Assembly: GCA_016793185.1 (NCBI GenBank)
Contig: JAEUIK010000676.1
Location: 1-6,291 of the forward strand
Length of the DNA: 6,291 nucleotides
Origin: Planctomycetaceae bacterium
GTDB taxonomy: Bacteria; Planctomycetota; Planctomycetia; Pirellulales; JAEUIK01
Direction of reading: 5' to 3'
Shown here: piece by piece, positions 1 through 6,184 of the stretch
Numbering within the stretch: the first letter of the stretch is position 1
Layout of the letters: every line of letters begins with the position of its first letter
Made by a program: the position numbers and the translations under genes
Notes under the pieces: generated by a model
Seen by the model: the letters and a program-made list of their open reading frames with translations, nothing else
Told to the model about the DNA's origin: nothing
Databases searched by the model: none

Positions 1-21
1 GGGGCGAGGGGATGGAGGAGC

Positions 22-115
22 CGGCCTCGGAGAGGCCGACGACTGTAGAAAGAGCGAGGTCAGTGGCCTCGGCTACAGCAAACGGAGATCGGCCTCGCAG
101 AGGCCGACTACAGAA
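22..115. repeat. Cluster of three short palindromic hairpin repeats
   Basis: Three related units lie head to tail. Unit 1 (22-50) has a 7-bp stem, CGGCCTC/GAGGCCG, with loop GGA, followed by GACGACTGTAGAA. Unit 2 (about 55-80) has GAGGTC-AGT-GGCCTC, with the stem halves in swapped order and one G-U pair, followed by GGCTACAGCAA. Unit 3 (89-115) has an 8-bp stem, TCGGCCTC/GAGGCCGA, with loop GCA, followed by CTACAGAAG. The shared plan is a GGCCTC/GAGGCC hairpin followed by a CTACAG or CTGTAG tail. This resembles the REP-like intergenic elements found in many bacteria. No T-run follows on either strand, so it is not a standard intrinsic terminator, although it sits where leftward transcripts of the amidohydrolase gene would end. 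Confidence 0.7.
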
Positions 116-1385
116 GTTTCGCGGGCGCCGTTAGCTGGCCCGCCTTGACCACGCCCGCTTGCATTACGGCGATGAACCGCGAGCGGTCTTCGAGGATGCG
201 GATGTCGGCCAGGACGTCGCCGTCGACGATCAGCAGATCGGCCAGCTTGCCCGGCTCGACGCTGCCGAACTCGTGGTCGCGTCCCATGATCTTCGCCCCG
301 TTGAGGGTGGCGCACTTGATGGCGTCCAGCGGCGAGAAGCCGACGTAATTGACGAAGAAGCTGATCTCTTTGGCGTAATCGCCATGGGGATTCCAGGCAA
401 AGCCGTAATCGCCGCCGAGGCCGACGATTCCCCCCGCCTCGTGGATCATGCGGGCACTTTCGGCGCCGCCGTCGAGCGTCTCTTGATGCCCGTCGATCAC
501 CTTCTGCGGCATCTTGAACTCTGGCCCATGCTGGACGCTGGCATACTCGAATTGCAGGGCGGGGACGACGGGCGTCGGTTTGGCCATCAACAGATCGAGC
601 GCCTCGGCATCCATGAACGTGGCATGTTCAAGCGTATCGAAGCCGGCGCGGAGCGCGTTCTTGATGCCCAGGTTCGCGCGGCAATGCCCGGTGACTTTGA
701 CCTTGTAGTTGTGCGCTTCGGCAACGACGGCCTGCATTTCTTCCGGCGTCATGCAGAGGCTGTGGTGGTCGGCGTGGTCGCTGGCCGCGTCGCCCGTCGG
801 ATAGGTCTTGATCCACTCGACGCCGTCCTTGACGAGCTTGCGCGCCGCGGTGCGGGCTTCGATCGGACCGTTCACCAGCAGGATCAGCCCTTGCATGCCG
901 AGTTGCAGGTAGTCGGGGTTCCAATCCATCAGCCCGCCGGATCCGCAGATCTCGCGCCCGCTGGCCGCCAACCGGGGACCGGGGAAGAGGTCCTCTTCGA
1001 TCGCCCGCTTGAGCCAGACATCGATGTTGTGCAGGCTGCCGCCGCTGCGGGCGGCGGTATAGCCGCACTCCAGTGCGAGGCGGGCGTTATTGGCTGCCAG
1101 CAGCGTGACGAACTCGACGGGATACTTGATGTCGAGATCGGCCAGCTCCGAGACGTTGAAGTAGGTGGGATGGTAGTGGGCCTCGACGAGCCCGGGCAGG
1201 ATCGTGCCGCCGCGGGCGTCGAGCGTCTGGGCGTCGGGCGGGACCTGCGGCGCCGCGGCTGCGGGCCCCGCGTAGGCAATCCGACCATCCCGGACGACGA
1301 CGGCGGCATCGTCGATCGCCGGCCGGCCCGTGCCGTCGACGAGGCGGCCTGACTCGATCAACATCGTCCCCGACGCGCTGCGCAT
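108..1385 (-). CDS. Metal-dependent amidohydrolase (imidazolonepropionase / Xaa-Pro dipeptidase-like)
   Basis: A 425-residue amidohydrolase-superfamily enzyme that should hydrolyse a C-N bond using a metal centre in a TIM barrel; the substrate is unknown. The N-terminal beta-sandwich strand reads LIESGRLVDGTG (9-20). The metal site looks complete: His70 and His72 (VEAHYHP), Lys193 as the likely carboxylated lysine (WIKTYPTGD), His234 (VTGHC), His254 (LEHATF) and Asp326 (GGDYG). The barrel closes with NPHGDYAKEI (332-341) and SPLDAIKCATLNGAKIMG (351-368). The C-terminal sandwich has GSVEPGKLADLLIVDGD (374-390). No signal peptide is seen, so it is probably cytoplasmic. The ATG at 1385 has GAGGG seven bases upstream. 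The family-typical start is Met8 (1364), which has a poorer site, so the N-terminus is slightly uncertain. The TAG stop lies in the flank of a palindromic repeat. The gene lies 114 bp downstream of the DUF6454 gene on the same strand, possibly in one operon. Confidence 0.93.
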   Translation of the reverse strand: MRSASGTMLIESGRLVDGTGRPAIDDAAVVVRDGRIAYAGPAAAAPQVPPDAQTLDARGGTILPGLVEAHYHPTYFNVSELADLDIKYPVEFVTLLAANNARLALECGYTAARSGGSLHNIDVWLKRAIEEDLFPGPRLAASGREICGSGGLMDWNPDYLQLGMQGLILLVNGPIEARTAARKLVKDGVEWIKTYPTGDAASDHADHHSLCMTPEEMQAVVAEAHNYKVKVTGHCRANLGIKNALRAGFDTLEHATFMDAEALDLLMAKPTPVVPALQFEYASVQHGPEFKMPQKVIDGHQETLDGGAESARMIHEAGGIVGLGGDYGFAWNPHGDYAKEISFFVNYVGFSPLDAIKCATLNGAKIMGRDHEFGSVEPGKLADLLIVDGDVLADIRILEDRSRFIAVMQAGVVKAGQLTAPAKLL

Positions 1386-1499
1386 GCGATGACCCTCGCT
1401 GCAGGATCCCCCGAACCAACCGAACCGGCGGGCTTGATTCTAGAAGGGGACGAAGGCGTCCGCAATTTGTCGCGCCGCCGCGACTCTGCCAGTGGAATG

Positions 1500-2348
1500 C
1501 TATTGCTGCGGCAGCGCAAACCGGTACACGGTGCTGGCCGGGCCATCCTCGGGCAGCAGGTAGAAATCGCCGTCGAGCTTGGCGAAGCCTTCGCGGCTGA
1601 AGTTGTTGTTGCCCGAGCGCGTTTCGCCGCGGAGCTCGTAGCGCGTCTGCAGGGCGCAGCTCTTGGGATCGAGCCCGTCGACGACGGCGAGCCGGTGGTC
1701 GTCGACCTGAGTCGCGCCGCAGCCAAAGAGGAGGCCATCCCAGTAGTCGAGATCCTGGTAGGCAACTCCGGTCGGATTGTCGCGCTTTTCCTTGAGCTTG
1801 CCGGCAAGGTCGAAGAAGTAAACCTGCCGCGAGTCCCAGTTGACCCCCCAGACCGTCGACTCGCCGTCGCAGGCGGTGGCGCCCAAATGGTCGTCGACGG
1901 CGAAGGAGCTGAGCGTTTCGAGCGTCTGGGGATCGAGCTTCAGAACGGTCGTGGTTGATTTCGGGCGATACTCGGCCACCGGGACCCAGAGCCCGTCGCG
2001 CACGACTTGCATGCCGCCGGGGTGGTATTGCGCGCCGAGCGTTACGTCGCGCGCAGCGACAATCTTCGACGTGCGGCGATCGATGCGGAACACCCAGCCC
2101 TTCCGCTGCCCACGATCGACGCTCGAGATCCAAAAGTTCTCGGGCGTGACCGCCAATCCCTGCACGTGATGCGCGGGGATCTCCAGCGGCCACTGCTCGA
2201 CGAGCGAAATGGGGCGCGGGCGGAGCTCTTCACGCTCTTGGGCGAACGCCTGGAGGCGAGGAACGCTCGAGGCGACTGCCAGGCAAACGCCCAGAACCCA
2301 GGCGCAGAGCCTCGCCAAGCGCAGCGATTGCTCGACGCCGAGGCGCAT
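1500..2348 (-). CDS. Secreted DUF6454-family protein
   Basis: A 282-residue protein of unknown function. The N-terminus looks like a Sec signal peptide: arginines at 2, 10 and 13, a hydrophobic stretch at about 14-27, and a likely cleavage after AFA at 34-36. The mature part has repeated short beta-strand motifs as in a beta-propeller: HHVQGLAVT (60-68), YHPGGM (108-113), WVPVAEYRP (121-129), DDHLGATACDG (152-162), WGVNWDSRQVYFFDL (167-181), YQD (197-199) and a closing FYLLPEDGPASTVYRFALP (262-280). From memory this motif order matches DUF6454; no search was run. The conserved histidines and aspartates could bind a ligand or metal, but no catalytic role can be assigned. The ATG at 2348 has AGGA nine bases upstream. 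A weak AT-rich box, TATATT (2427 to 2422 on this strand), may be its -10 element, but no good -35 is visible. The amidohydrolase gene follows 114 bp downstream. Confidence 0.85.
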   Translation of the reverse strand: MRLGVEQSLRLARLCAWVLGVCLAVASSVPRLQAFAQEREELRPRPISLVEQWPLEIPAHHVQGLAVTPENFWISSVDRGQRKGWVFRIDRRTSKIVAARDVTLGAQYHPGGMQVVRDGLWVPVAEYRPKSTTTVLKLDPQTLETLSSFAVDDHLGATACDGESTVWGVNWDSRQVYFFDLAGKLKEKRDNPTGVAYQDLDYWDGLLFGCGATQVDDHRLAVVDGLDPKSCALQTRYELRGETRSGNNNFSREGFAKLDGDFYLLPEDGPASTVYRFALPQQ

Positions 2349-2504
2349 CGGGTGGGTTCCTGAATGCGGGGGGCCACGGCCAATACGCGGATCGGCTTGG
2401 ACCGGGGCGCCCGTTAAGTTAAATATAGGCCTTCGGTTGCGTGAAGCGAGCCGGCGAATGGATGAACCGGGCCGCCGGGACGCAAGAAGCAGCCGCCGCC
2501 GCGG

Positions 2505-2533
2505 TTGACAGTCGCCGGAGGCCCCCCTAAAAT
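2505..2533 (+). promoter_or_regulatory. Near-consensus housekeeping sigma promoter for rplC
   Basis: A perfect -35 box, TTGACA (2505-2510), is followed by a 17-bp spacer and the -10 box TAAAAT (2528-2533), five of six matches to TATAAT. Transcription should start near 2540, about 118 nt before the rplC ATG. The rest of the divergent intergenic region (2349-2504) shows only an AT-rich patch, TTAAGTTAAATATA (2414-2427), which may serve the leftward gene. Confidence 0.8.
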
Positions 2534-2539
2534 CCGTGG

Positions 2540-2658
2540 TTTACCCGAAAATTTCCCAAACTCGAATCCAATTCATAAGTTGCGGCCGGCAGCAAGTCCC
2601 CCGGCGGGGACGGAATCCGGATTCCGCACGGTGATTTTTCGCAGCGAAGGCGCCAGCA
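2540..2658 (+). promoter_or_regulatory. Structured 5' leader of rplC
   Basis: The predicted rplC leader holds two neighbouring hairpins that share the base at 2611. The first is GTCCCC (2596-2601), loop CGGC, GGGGAC (2606-2611). The second is a perfect 16-nt palindrome at 2611-2626, CGGAAT-CCGG-ATTCCG. Five T residues follow at 2635-2639, eight bases past the second stem. A Shine-Dalgarno-like GAAGG (2646-2650) lies eight bases before the ATG. The hairpins are plain in the sequence. A role in autoregulation or attenuation, as known for other ribosomal protein mRNA leaders, is inference. The gap between stem and T-run is long for a simple intrinsic terminator. Confidence 0.45.
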
Positions 2659-3345
2659 ATGAGCATCGGTCTTCTCGGTCAAAGGGTCGGCATGACCCAG
2701 GTCTTCGAGGAAGGGGGCGTCGTCGTCCCCGTCACGGTGCTCGAAGTCGGCCCCTGCCGCGTCTTGCAGATTCGTTCGAAGGAACGGGACGGCTACGAGG
2801 CGGTCCAACTCGGTTTCCGCGACAAGCCCCGTCGCCTGGCCAGCCGCAGCCAGCGCGGTCATGTGGCCAAGCTCGACAGCAAGCGCTCGCGCACCCGAGC
2901 GGCCGCGGGCGTGGCGGCCGTGGCCAAGGCCGATTGCGAACCGCAGCGCCTGCTGCGCGAGTTCCGCGTCTCGCCCGAGGGCTTCGAAGTGGGGCAGACC
3001 CTCAAGGTCGATTCGCTGGCCGAGATCAAGGCCGTCGACATCACCGGCACCTCAAAGGGGCGCGGCACGGCGGGCGTGATGAAGCGGCACAACTTCAAAG
3101 GTCAGCGCGCCACCCACGGCGTCAAGAAGGTCCACCGTCATGGTGGTTCGCAGGGGCAGAACACCTACCCCGCGCGCGTCTTCAAGGGGAAGAAGATGGC
3201 CGGCCGGATGGGCAACGCCCGCAGCACGATGCGGAACCTGCAGGTCGTGCGGATCGACGCCGACAACAACCTGCTGCTGGTCCGCGGCGCGGTGCCGGGC
3301 CCGAACGGCGGGTACGTCATGATTCGCCCGACGAACAAGAAGTAG
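2659..3345 (+). CDS. rplC: 50S ribosomal protein L3
   Basis: Ribosomal protein L3, an early-assembly 23S rRNA-binding protein whose central loop reaches towards the peptidyl-transferase centre. The N-terminus MSIGLLGQRVGMTQVFEEGG is diagnostic. VTVLEVGPC (25-33), DGYEAVQLGF (44-53), the signature region DITGTSKGRGTAGVMKRH (127-144), the loop HGGSQGQNTYPARVFKGKKM (161-180) and AGRMGN (181-186) follow. Gln167 in GQN aligns with the glutamine methylated by PrmB in E. coli L3. At 228 residues it is longer than the E. coli protein (209), mainly because of a basic, alanine-rich insert at about 60-95, which I associate with planctomycete L3. The ATG at 2659 is supported by the conserved N-terminus and GAAGG eight bases upstream. 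The usual S10-operon neighbours are missing on both sides: the next gene upstream is divergent, and downstream is a YceH-family gene instead of rplD. No clear terminator separates it from that gene, so read-through is likely. Confidence 0.97.
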   Translation: MSIGLLGQRVGMTQVFEEGGVVVPVTVLEVGPCRVLQIRSKERDGYEAVQLGFRDKPRRLASRSQRGHVAKLDSKRSRTRAAAGVAAVAKADCEPQRLLREFRVSPEGFEVGQTLKVDSLAEIKAVDITGTSKGRGTAGVMKRHNFKGQRATHGVKKVHRHGGSQGQNTYPARVFKGKKMAGRMGNARSTMRNLQVVRIDADNNLLLVRGAVPGPNGGYVMIRPTNKK

Positions 3346-3356
3346 TCGCGCTCGAG

Positions 3357-3398
3357 TTTCTCTCGACGACTGACGACTTTCTCTCGGCGGCTGACGGC
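3357..3398 (+). repeat. 21-nt tandem duplication after rplC
   Basis: Two adjacent 21-nt units, 3357-3377 and 3378-3398, both start TTTCTCTCG and match at 18 of 21 positions. The three differences are all A in the first copy and G in the second. The array starts 11 bases after the rplC stop codon, so it is not translated as part of L3. A loosely similar TTTGGTCTCG begins at 3404 but is too diverged to count as a third copy. Confidence 0.75.
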
Positions 3399-3481
3399 GG
3401 CGGTTTGGTCTCGATCGCTCCGGCATCCCCCTCGGTCGGGCGAGGGCGAGCCCTGACCTGCACACGAGAGTGATTCGCACC

Positions 3482-4285
3482 ATGAGCGACGCAGCACCCT
3501 CTGATGCTCCGCGCTGGCAGCCAGTCTCGGCGATCGATCGCCGCGTGCTGGGCGTCCTGGTCGAGAAGGCCAAGACGACCCCCGACGCCTATCCCCTCTC
3601 GATCAATGCGCTCGTTACCGGCGCGAACCAGAAGAACAATCGCGAGCCGGTCATGGAGCTGCAGGCGGACGCCGTCGAGGAGTCGCTCGACCGGCTGCGG
3701 CAGCTGGGCGCCATCGCGCTGGTGCAAGGTTCCTCGCGCGTGGACCGCTACCGCCATCTGCTCTACGAGTGGCTTGGCGTCGACAAGGTCGAAGTCGCGG
3801 TCATGGCCGAACTGCTGCTGCGGGGCGCGCAAACCGAGGGGGAGCTGCGCGGACGGGCCGCACGGATGGAACCGATCGCCGATCTGACGGCGCTGCGGCC
3901 GATCCTCGATTCGCTGAAGAGCAAGGGGCTGTTGATTTCGCTCTCGCCCGCGGGGCGCGGGCACGTCGTCTCGCACGCGTTGTACACGCCGCGCGAATTG
4001 GAACGGCTGCAGGCCGAGTTCGGCTCGGCGCAGGTTTCGACTTCGGCGCCGCGCGTGGCCGCGGCCGGCGCTGTGGAAGCACATCGCGCGGCACCGGTGG
4101 CGGCGACGAGTGTCGCGCCCACGGCCCTGCCGCCGCACTCCCCAGCTCCGCCGCGCGAGCCGGCCGAATTGGCGGCACTCAAGAGCGAACTGCGGCAGGC
4201 GCTGGAGACGATCGCCGAGCTGCAGGAGAGCGTGGCCGAATGCCGGCGCGAGATCCGCGAGCTGCGCGACGCGCTGGGCGCCTGA
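3482..4285 (+). CDS. DUF480 / YceH-family protein with C-terminal coiled coil
   Basis: A 267-residue member of the YceH (DUF480) family, a tandem winged-helix fold with no settled biochemical role. The first domain has RRVLGVLVEKAKTTPDAYPL (20-39) followed by SINALVTGANQKNNREPVM (40-58), the family hallmark. The second has VMAELLLRGAQTEGELRGRA (107-126) and LRPILDSLKSKGLL (138-151). The family core ends at about residue 180. A linker rich in alanine, proline and serine (181-225) follows, then a charged helix at about 228-264 (ELAALKSELRQALETIAELQ and on) with heptad-like leucines, probably a coiled coil for dimerisation. E. coli YceH is about 215 residues, so the tail is longer here. The ATG at 3482 is chosen over an in-frame GTG at 3470 because the first residues are not conserved; the evidence between them is thin, with a weak GAGAG at 3466-3470. 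The gene lies 136 bp after rplC and is probably transcribed with it up to the terminator at 4394-4437. Confidence 0.93.
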   Translation: MSDAAPSDAPRWQPVSAIDRRVLGVLVEKAKTTPDAYPLSINALVTGANQKNNREPVMELQADAVEESLDRLRQLGAIALVQGSSRVDRYRHLLYEWLGVDKVEVAVMAELLLRGAQTEGELRGRAARMEPIADLTALRPILDSLKSKGLLISLSPAGRGHVVSHALYTPRELERLQAEFGSAQVSTSAPRVAAAGAVEAHRAAPVAATSVAPTALPPHSPAPPREPAELAALKSELRQALETIAELQESVAECRREIRELRDALGA

Positions 4286-4393
4286 TTGGGCGGCCCGGCC
4301 GGGCGTCCACGCGACGAAATCTCGATTCCCCGGAATAACTCATGCCGCCGGCATAAACGGCCGATAACCAGGGATGTAGGCAAGGCGAGCTTT

Positions 4394-4437
4394 AGACCGT
4401 GTCGAGGGTTGGCGGCCTCGACACGGTCTTACTTTTT
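4394..4437 (+). terminator. Intrinsic terminator of the rplC-yceH unit
   Basis: A perfect 14-bp stem, AGACCGTGTCGAGG (4394-4407) with CCTCGACACGGTCT (4416-4429), closes an 8-nt loop. TACTTTTT (4430-4437) follows on the plus strand, as expected for a Rho-independent terminator of the rightward genes. On the minus strand the bases after the stem are not T-rich, so it is weaker or inactive for the convergent acyl-CoA synthetase gene, whose stop codon begins only five bases away. Confidence 0.85.
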
Positions 4438-4441
4438 GCGC

Positions 4442-6124
4442 TCAGGCCGTTTCGCGTTCGACGAGCTTGAGGTCGTCGATCATCAGCTCGCGAATCTTGA
4501 ACTTCTGGATCTTGCCGGTCACCGTCTGCGGGAACTCCTCGACGAACCGCACGTAACGCGGCACCTTGAAGTGCGCCAGGCTTTGTTTGCAGTAGGCGCG
4601 GACCTCGTCCTCGCTGAGCTGTGCTCCGCGTTTGAGCTTGATCCAAGCGCAGAGCTCTTCGCCGAACTTGAGGTCGGGCACTCCGACCACCGACGCCTGC
4701 TCGATCGCCGGATGGCGGAAGAGAAACTCCTCGACCTCGCGCGGATAGATGTTCTCGCCGCCGCGAATCACCAGGTCCTTGATGCGTCCGGTGATGCGAT
4801 AGCAGCCGTTCGGCAGGCGGAGGGCCAGATCCCCCGTGTGCAGCCAGCCGTCGGAGTCGATCGCCGCTTGCGTGGCCTCTGGGTTCTGATAGTAACCGAG
4901 CATCACCACGTGCCCGCGCGTGCACAGCTCTCCCTGCTGGTTGTCGCCCAACGTGGCGCCGGTGCCGGGATCGACCAGCTTGACCTCAACGCCGGGGAGC
5001 GGCCGGCCGACGGTCTCGACGCGATTCTCGATCGGGTCGCTCCGCAGCGTTTGCGTGATGACCGGCGAGGCCTCGGTCTGCCCATAGCAGATGGTGAGCT
5101 CGCTGGCACCCATCCGGTCGATGACTTGCCGCATGATCTCGATCGGGCAAGGGCTGCCTGACATGATCCCCGTGCGCAGCGAGCGGAGATCGCGCCCGGC
5201 GAAGGTGGGGTCTTCGAGCTGGGCGATAAACATCGTGGGGACGCCGTAGAGGACGGTCGCGCGCTCCTTTTCGATGGCGTCCAACGTCGCAGTCGACTGA
5301 AACGACTCGGCCGGAATGATCATCGCCGCCCCGTGGACCGCGGCGCACAGAGTTCCCAGGACGCAGCCGAAGCAATGATAGAAGGGCACCGGGATGCACA
5401 TCCGGTCGTCGGGGCCGATTCCCTGCATCATTCCCACATAGCAGGCGTTGAGCAGCAAGTTGCGATGGCTCAGCGTGGCGGCCTTGGGAAATCCAGTCGT
5501 GCCCGAGGTGTATTGAATGTTGATCGGCTCGCCGCAGTGCAATTGCGCCCGCTGCGCCGCGAGGCGGTCGGCGCCGATCGCCGCGCCACGGTCGAGAAAC
5601 TGCTGCCACGACCAGGTTCCGGCTGGCGCTTCTCCTTGGATGGCGACGACCGTTTGCAAGCGTGGATACTCGGCCGCTCGCAGAGCGCCGGGTTGCGACA
5701 GCGCCAGTTCGGGGCAGACCTCGGCCAGCATCGCGAAGTAGTCGGACGACTTAAAGCGATCCACCAGAAAGAGCGCCTTGGCGTCGCTCTGCTTGAGGAC
5801 GTAACGCAGCTCGAAGGGGCGATAGGCCGGGTTGATCGTCACCAGCACCGCGCCGATTTCAGCCGTGGCGAACTGCAGGATGACCCACTCGGGCACGTTC
5901 GTCGCCCAGATGGCTACGTGGTCTCCCTTGTCGATCCCGGCGGCCAGCAGCCCCCGGGCGCACGCGGCGACGGCGGCGCCGAACTCGACATAGCTCATCC
6001 GCGCGTCGCGGTGGGGAAAGACCAGGGCGTCGTGAGCGCCATACCGCTCGACCGTGGCGGCGAGCACCTGCGGGATCGTCAACCCCTCGACCCACGGGTT
6101 TGAACTGGCGGATACGGAGTCCAT
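4442..6124 (-). CDS. AMP-binding long/medium-chain acyl-CoA synthetase
   Basis: A 560-residue member of the ANL adenylating-enzyme superfamily. It should activate a fatty or related carboxylic acid with ATP to the acyl-adenylate and pass it to CoA. All core motifs are intact: the phosphate-binding loop YTSGTTGFPKAA (205-216), YGQTEASP (347-354), GWLHTGDLA (426-434, Asp432 for ribose binding), GRIKDLVIRGGENIYPREVE (446-465, Arg447 and the domain hinge), and the catalytic lysine Lys538 in TVTGKIQKFKIRE (534-546). N-terminal motifs such as VAIWATNVPEWV (70-81) and INPAYRPFELRYVL (97-110) recall the ACSF2/FadD-like group of medium- to long-chain enzymes. The exact chain length cannot be read from the sequence. 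No signal peptide or membrane span is seen, so it is cytosolic or peripheral. The length is normal for the family. The start at 6124 has a strong Shine-Dalgarno. No beta-oxidation partner genes are visible in the window. Confidence 0.95.
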   Translation of the reverse strand: MDSVSASSNPWVEGLTIPQVLAATVERYGAHDALVFPHRDARMSYVEFGAAVAACARGLLAAGIDKGDHVAIWATNVPEWVILQFATAEIGAVLVTINPAYRPFELRYVLKQSDAKALFLVDRFKSSDYFAMLAEVCPELALSQPGALRAAEYPRLQTVVAIQGEAPAGTWSWQQFLDRGAAIGADRLAAQRAQLHCGEPINIQYTSGTTGFPKAATLSHRNLLLNACYVGMMQGIGPDDRMCIPVPFYHCFGCVLGTLCAAVHGAAMIIPAESFQSTATLDAIEKERATVLYGVPTMFIAQLEDPTFAGRDLRSLRTGIMSGSPCPIEIMRQVIDRMGASELTICYGQTEASPVITQTLRSDPIENRVETVGRPLPGVEVKLVDPGTGATLGDNQQGELCTRGHVVMLGYYQNPEATQAAIDSDGWLHTGDLALRLPNGCYRITGRIKDLVIRGGENIYPREVEEFLFRHPAIEQASVVGVPDLKFGEELCAWIKLKRGAQLSEDEVRAYCKQSLAHFKVPRYVRFVEEFPQTVTGKIQKFKIRELMIDDLKLVERETA

Positions 6125-6131
6125 GCGTTAT

Positions 6132-6139
6132 CTCCCCCC
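6132..6139 (-). promoter_or_regulatory. Strong ribosome binding site of the acyl-CoA synthetase gene
   Basis: On the minus strand the bases before the ATG read GGGGGGAG followed by ATAACGC, placing GGAG seven bases from the start codon. This fixes the start at 6124. It is the clearest Shine-Dalgarno in the window. Confidence 0.75.
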
Positions 6140-6184
6140 CTCTCCACGAAAGCATCGCCGCGGGCGGATCGTAGCGCACCGAAG

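Noticed and set aside
159..1352. 397-codon open frame on the plus strand opposite the amidohydrolase gene
   Set aside because: Its product has no recognisable family, while the minus-strand frame has a complete metal-binding motif set. Long antisense frames are expected in GC-rich coding DNA.
1469..1484. Hairpin GTCGCG-CCGC-CGCGAC between the DUF6454 and amidohydrolase genes
   Set aside because: Six base pairs and no T-run on either strand, so it is not supported as a terminator between the two leftward genes.
3429..3446. Hairpin CCCTCG-GTCGGG-CGAGGG between rplC and yceH
   Set aside because: Short stem and no T-tract after it; not good evidence of termination after rplC.
2505..3473. 322-codon plus-strand frame overlapping rplC
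   Set aside because: It runs out of frame through the clear L3 gene and starts inside the promoter. Its arginine- and glycine-rich composition is typical of a shadow frame.
3317..4138. 273-codon minus-strand frame opposite yceH
   Set aside because: The plus strand carries the DUF480 hallmark motifs; this is an antisense shadow.
4293..4354. Small palindromes after yceH (GCCCGGCCGGGC at 4293-4304, ATTCC/GGAAT at 4325-4336, ATGCC/GGCAT at 4342-4354)
   Set aside because: Each is short and of a kind common in GC-rich spacers. None is linked to a recognisable element.
4286..5161. 291-codon plus-strand frame after yceH
   Set aside because: It would cross the terminator hairpin and then lies antisense to the acyl-CoA synthetase gene; no family is recognisable.
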